Below are positions 63,842 through 64,000 of a stretch of DNA of 64,000 nucleotides, piece by piece. Both the position numbers and the translations under genes were made by a program. Under the pieces are notes generated by a model. That model worked only from the letters and a program-made list of their open reading frames with translations, was not told the DNA's origin and ran no database searches. Source of the stretch: an uncultured Mollicutes bacterium. GTDB taxonomy: Bacteria; Bacillota_I; Bacilli_A; ML615J-28; CAG-313. Positions within the stretch are counted from its first letter, which is position 1, and the number at the start of each line of letters is the position of its first letter. The stretch is taken from the NCBI GenBank assembly GCA_900539265.1, contig UQBM01000008.1, positions 1 to 64,000 on the forward strand, given 5' to 3'.

Positions 63842-63870
63842 AAACCATGAACTTTTAGAATTCATGGTTT
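63842..63870 (-). terminator. Terminator of hpf
   Basis: AAACCATGAA/TTCATGGTTT perfect 10-base inverted repeat followed by TATTATTTTT on the minus strand. Confidence 0.82.
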
Positions 63871-63926
63871 ATTAATCATCATCATTATGATAACACACAA
63901 ATAAGATTTAATATTAAATATTTATA

Positions 63927-64000
63927 TTATTCTTTAGTCTCAATAGTTCCATATCCACCATCTTTTCGTAGATATACAACAGTATGACGATGGTTTGCCT
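63927..64000 (-). CDS. hpf: Ribosome hibernation-promoting factor, C-terminal end (partial)
   Basis: The frame is open from the right edge and ends ANHRHTVVYLRKDGGYGTIE plus TKE before TAA. VVYxRKDGxYG(T/L)IE is the conserved end of the long-form HPF C-terminal domain, which pairs 70S ribosomes into 100S dimers. In Firmicutes hpf lies directly upstream of secA; here the HAD-queH pair lies between them. Only about 23 residues are inside the window. Confidence 0.8.
   Translation of the reverse strand, partial: ANHRHTVVYLRKDGGYGTIETKE

Noticed and set aside
178..64000. Mycoplasma-type code with UGA read as Trp
   Set aside because: prfB (RF2) is present, and ruvB, the glycosyltransferase gene and others end in TGA; Trp positions in conserved proteins use TGG.

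Overview
This is chromosomal DNA from an AT-rich, low-GC Gram-positive bacterium related to Bacilli/Mollicutes. The evidence is Bacillus-type gene order (cysS-mrnC-rlmB-sigma-rpmG-secE-nusG ... rplK-rplA-rplJ-rplL-rsmC-like-rpoB-rpoC, ftsY-ylxM-ffh, lepB-rbgA-rnhB, hpf-secA-prfB), strong AGGAGG ribosome-binding sites, near-consensus sigma-A promoters with 17-bp spacers, and a GlgC/GlgD glycogen pathway. TGA is used as stop and release factor 2 is present, so the genetic code is standard, unlike Mycoplasma. An uncultured, gut-type Bacilli/Mollicutes lineage is plausible, but I cannot place it firmly. No rRNA, tRNA, IS element, prophage or CRISPR array was seen.

Layout. Bases 1-11,115: the rpoC/rpoB/ribosomal-protein block on the minus strand, with L10- and L1-type leader structures. 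11,146-13,687: three accessory genes (double GNAT, DUF1294, ComEC-like metallohydrolase) between nusG and rplK. 13,682-19,149: nusG, secE, rpmG, SigH-like sigma factor, rlmB, mrnC, cysS, a small membrane protein, rpsI and rplM. 19,179-25,617: YitT protein, cation antiporter, metG and a large Ig-repeat surface protein. 25,695-34,939: pfkA and the glycogen operon glgB-C-D-A-P. 35,053-37,961: plus-strand accessory island with a zinc-ribbon membrane protein, a glycosyltransferase and a collagen-like Gly-X-Thr protein. 38,177-45,695: queA-ruvB, divergent ruvA, a preQ1 riboswitch with queT, mgtE, and the SRP genes ffh-ylxM-ftsY. 45,757-45,888: an apparently autonomous small RNA gene with C-rich loops. 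45,895-53,842: topA, a 57-aa protein, rnhB, rbgA, lepB, a soluble FtsK-like translocase and its overlapping membrane-protein partner. 53,906-64,000: Cof phosphatase, glycerate kinase, FMN riboswitch with ribU, recX, a second YitT protein, prfB, secA, queH, a HAD phosphatase and the 3' end of hpf.

How the genes fit together. Most genes are core information processing. Three small systems stand out. Queuosine salvage has a preQ1-controlled QueT importer, QueA and QueH. Glycogen synthesis and breakdown sit next to phosphofructokinase. A probable surface-decoration pair consists of a glycosyltransferase followed with a 4-base overlap region by a threonine-rich collagen-like protein. The most novel signals are the 97-nt C-rich-loop sRNA candidate, the membrane-domain-less FtsK paired with an unknown single-pass protein, and the glycosyltransferase/collagen pair.
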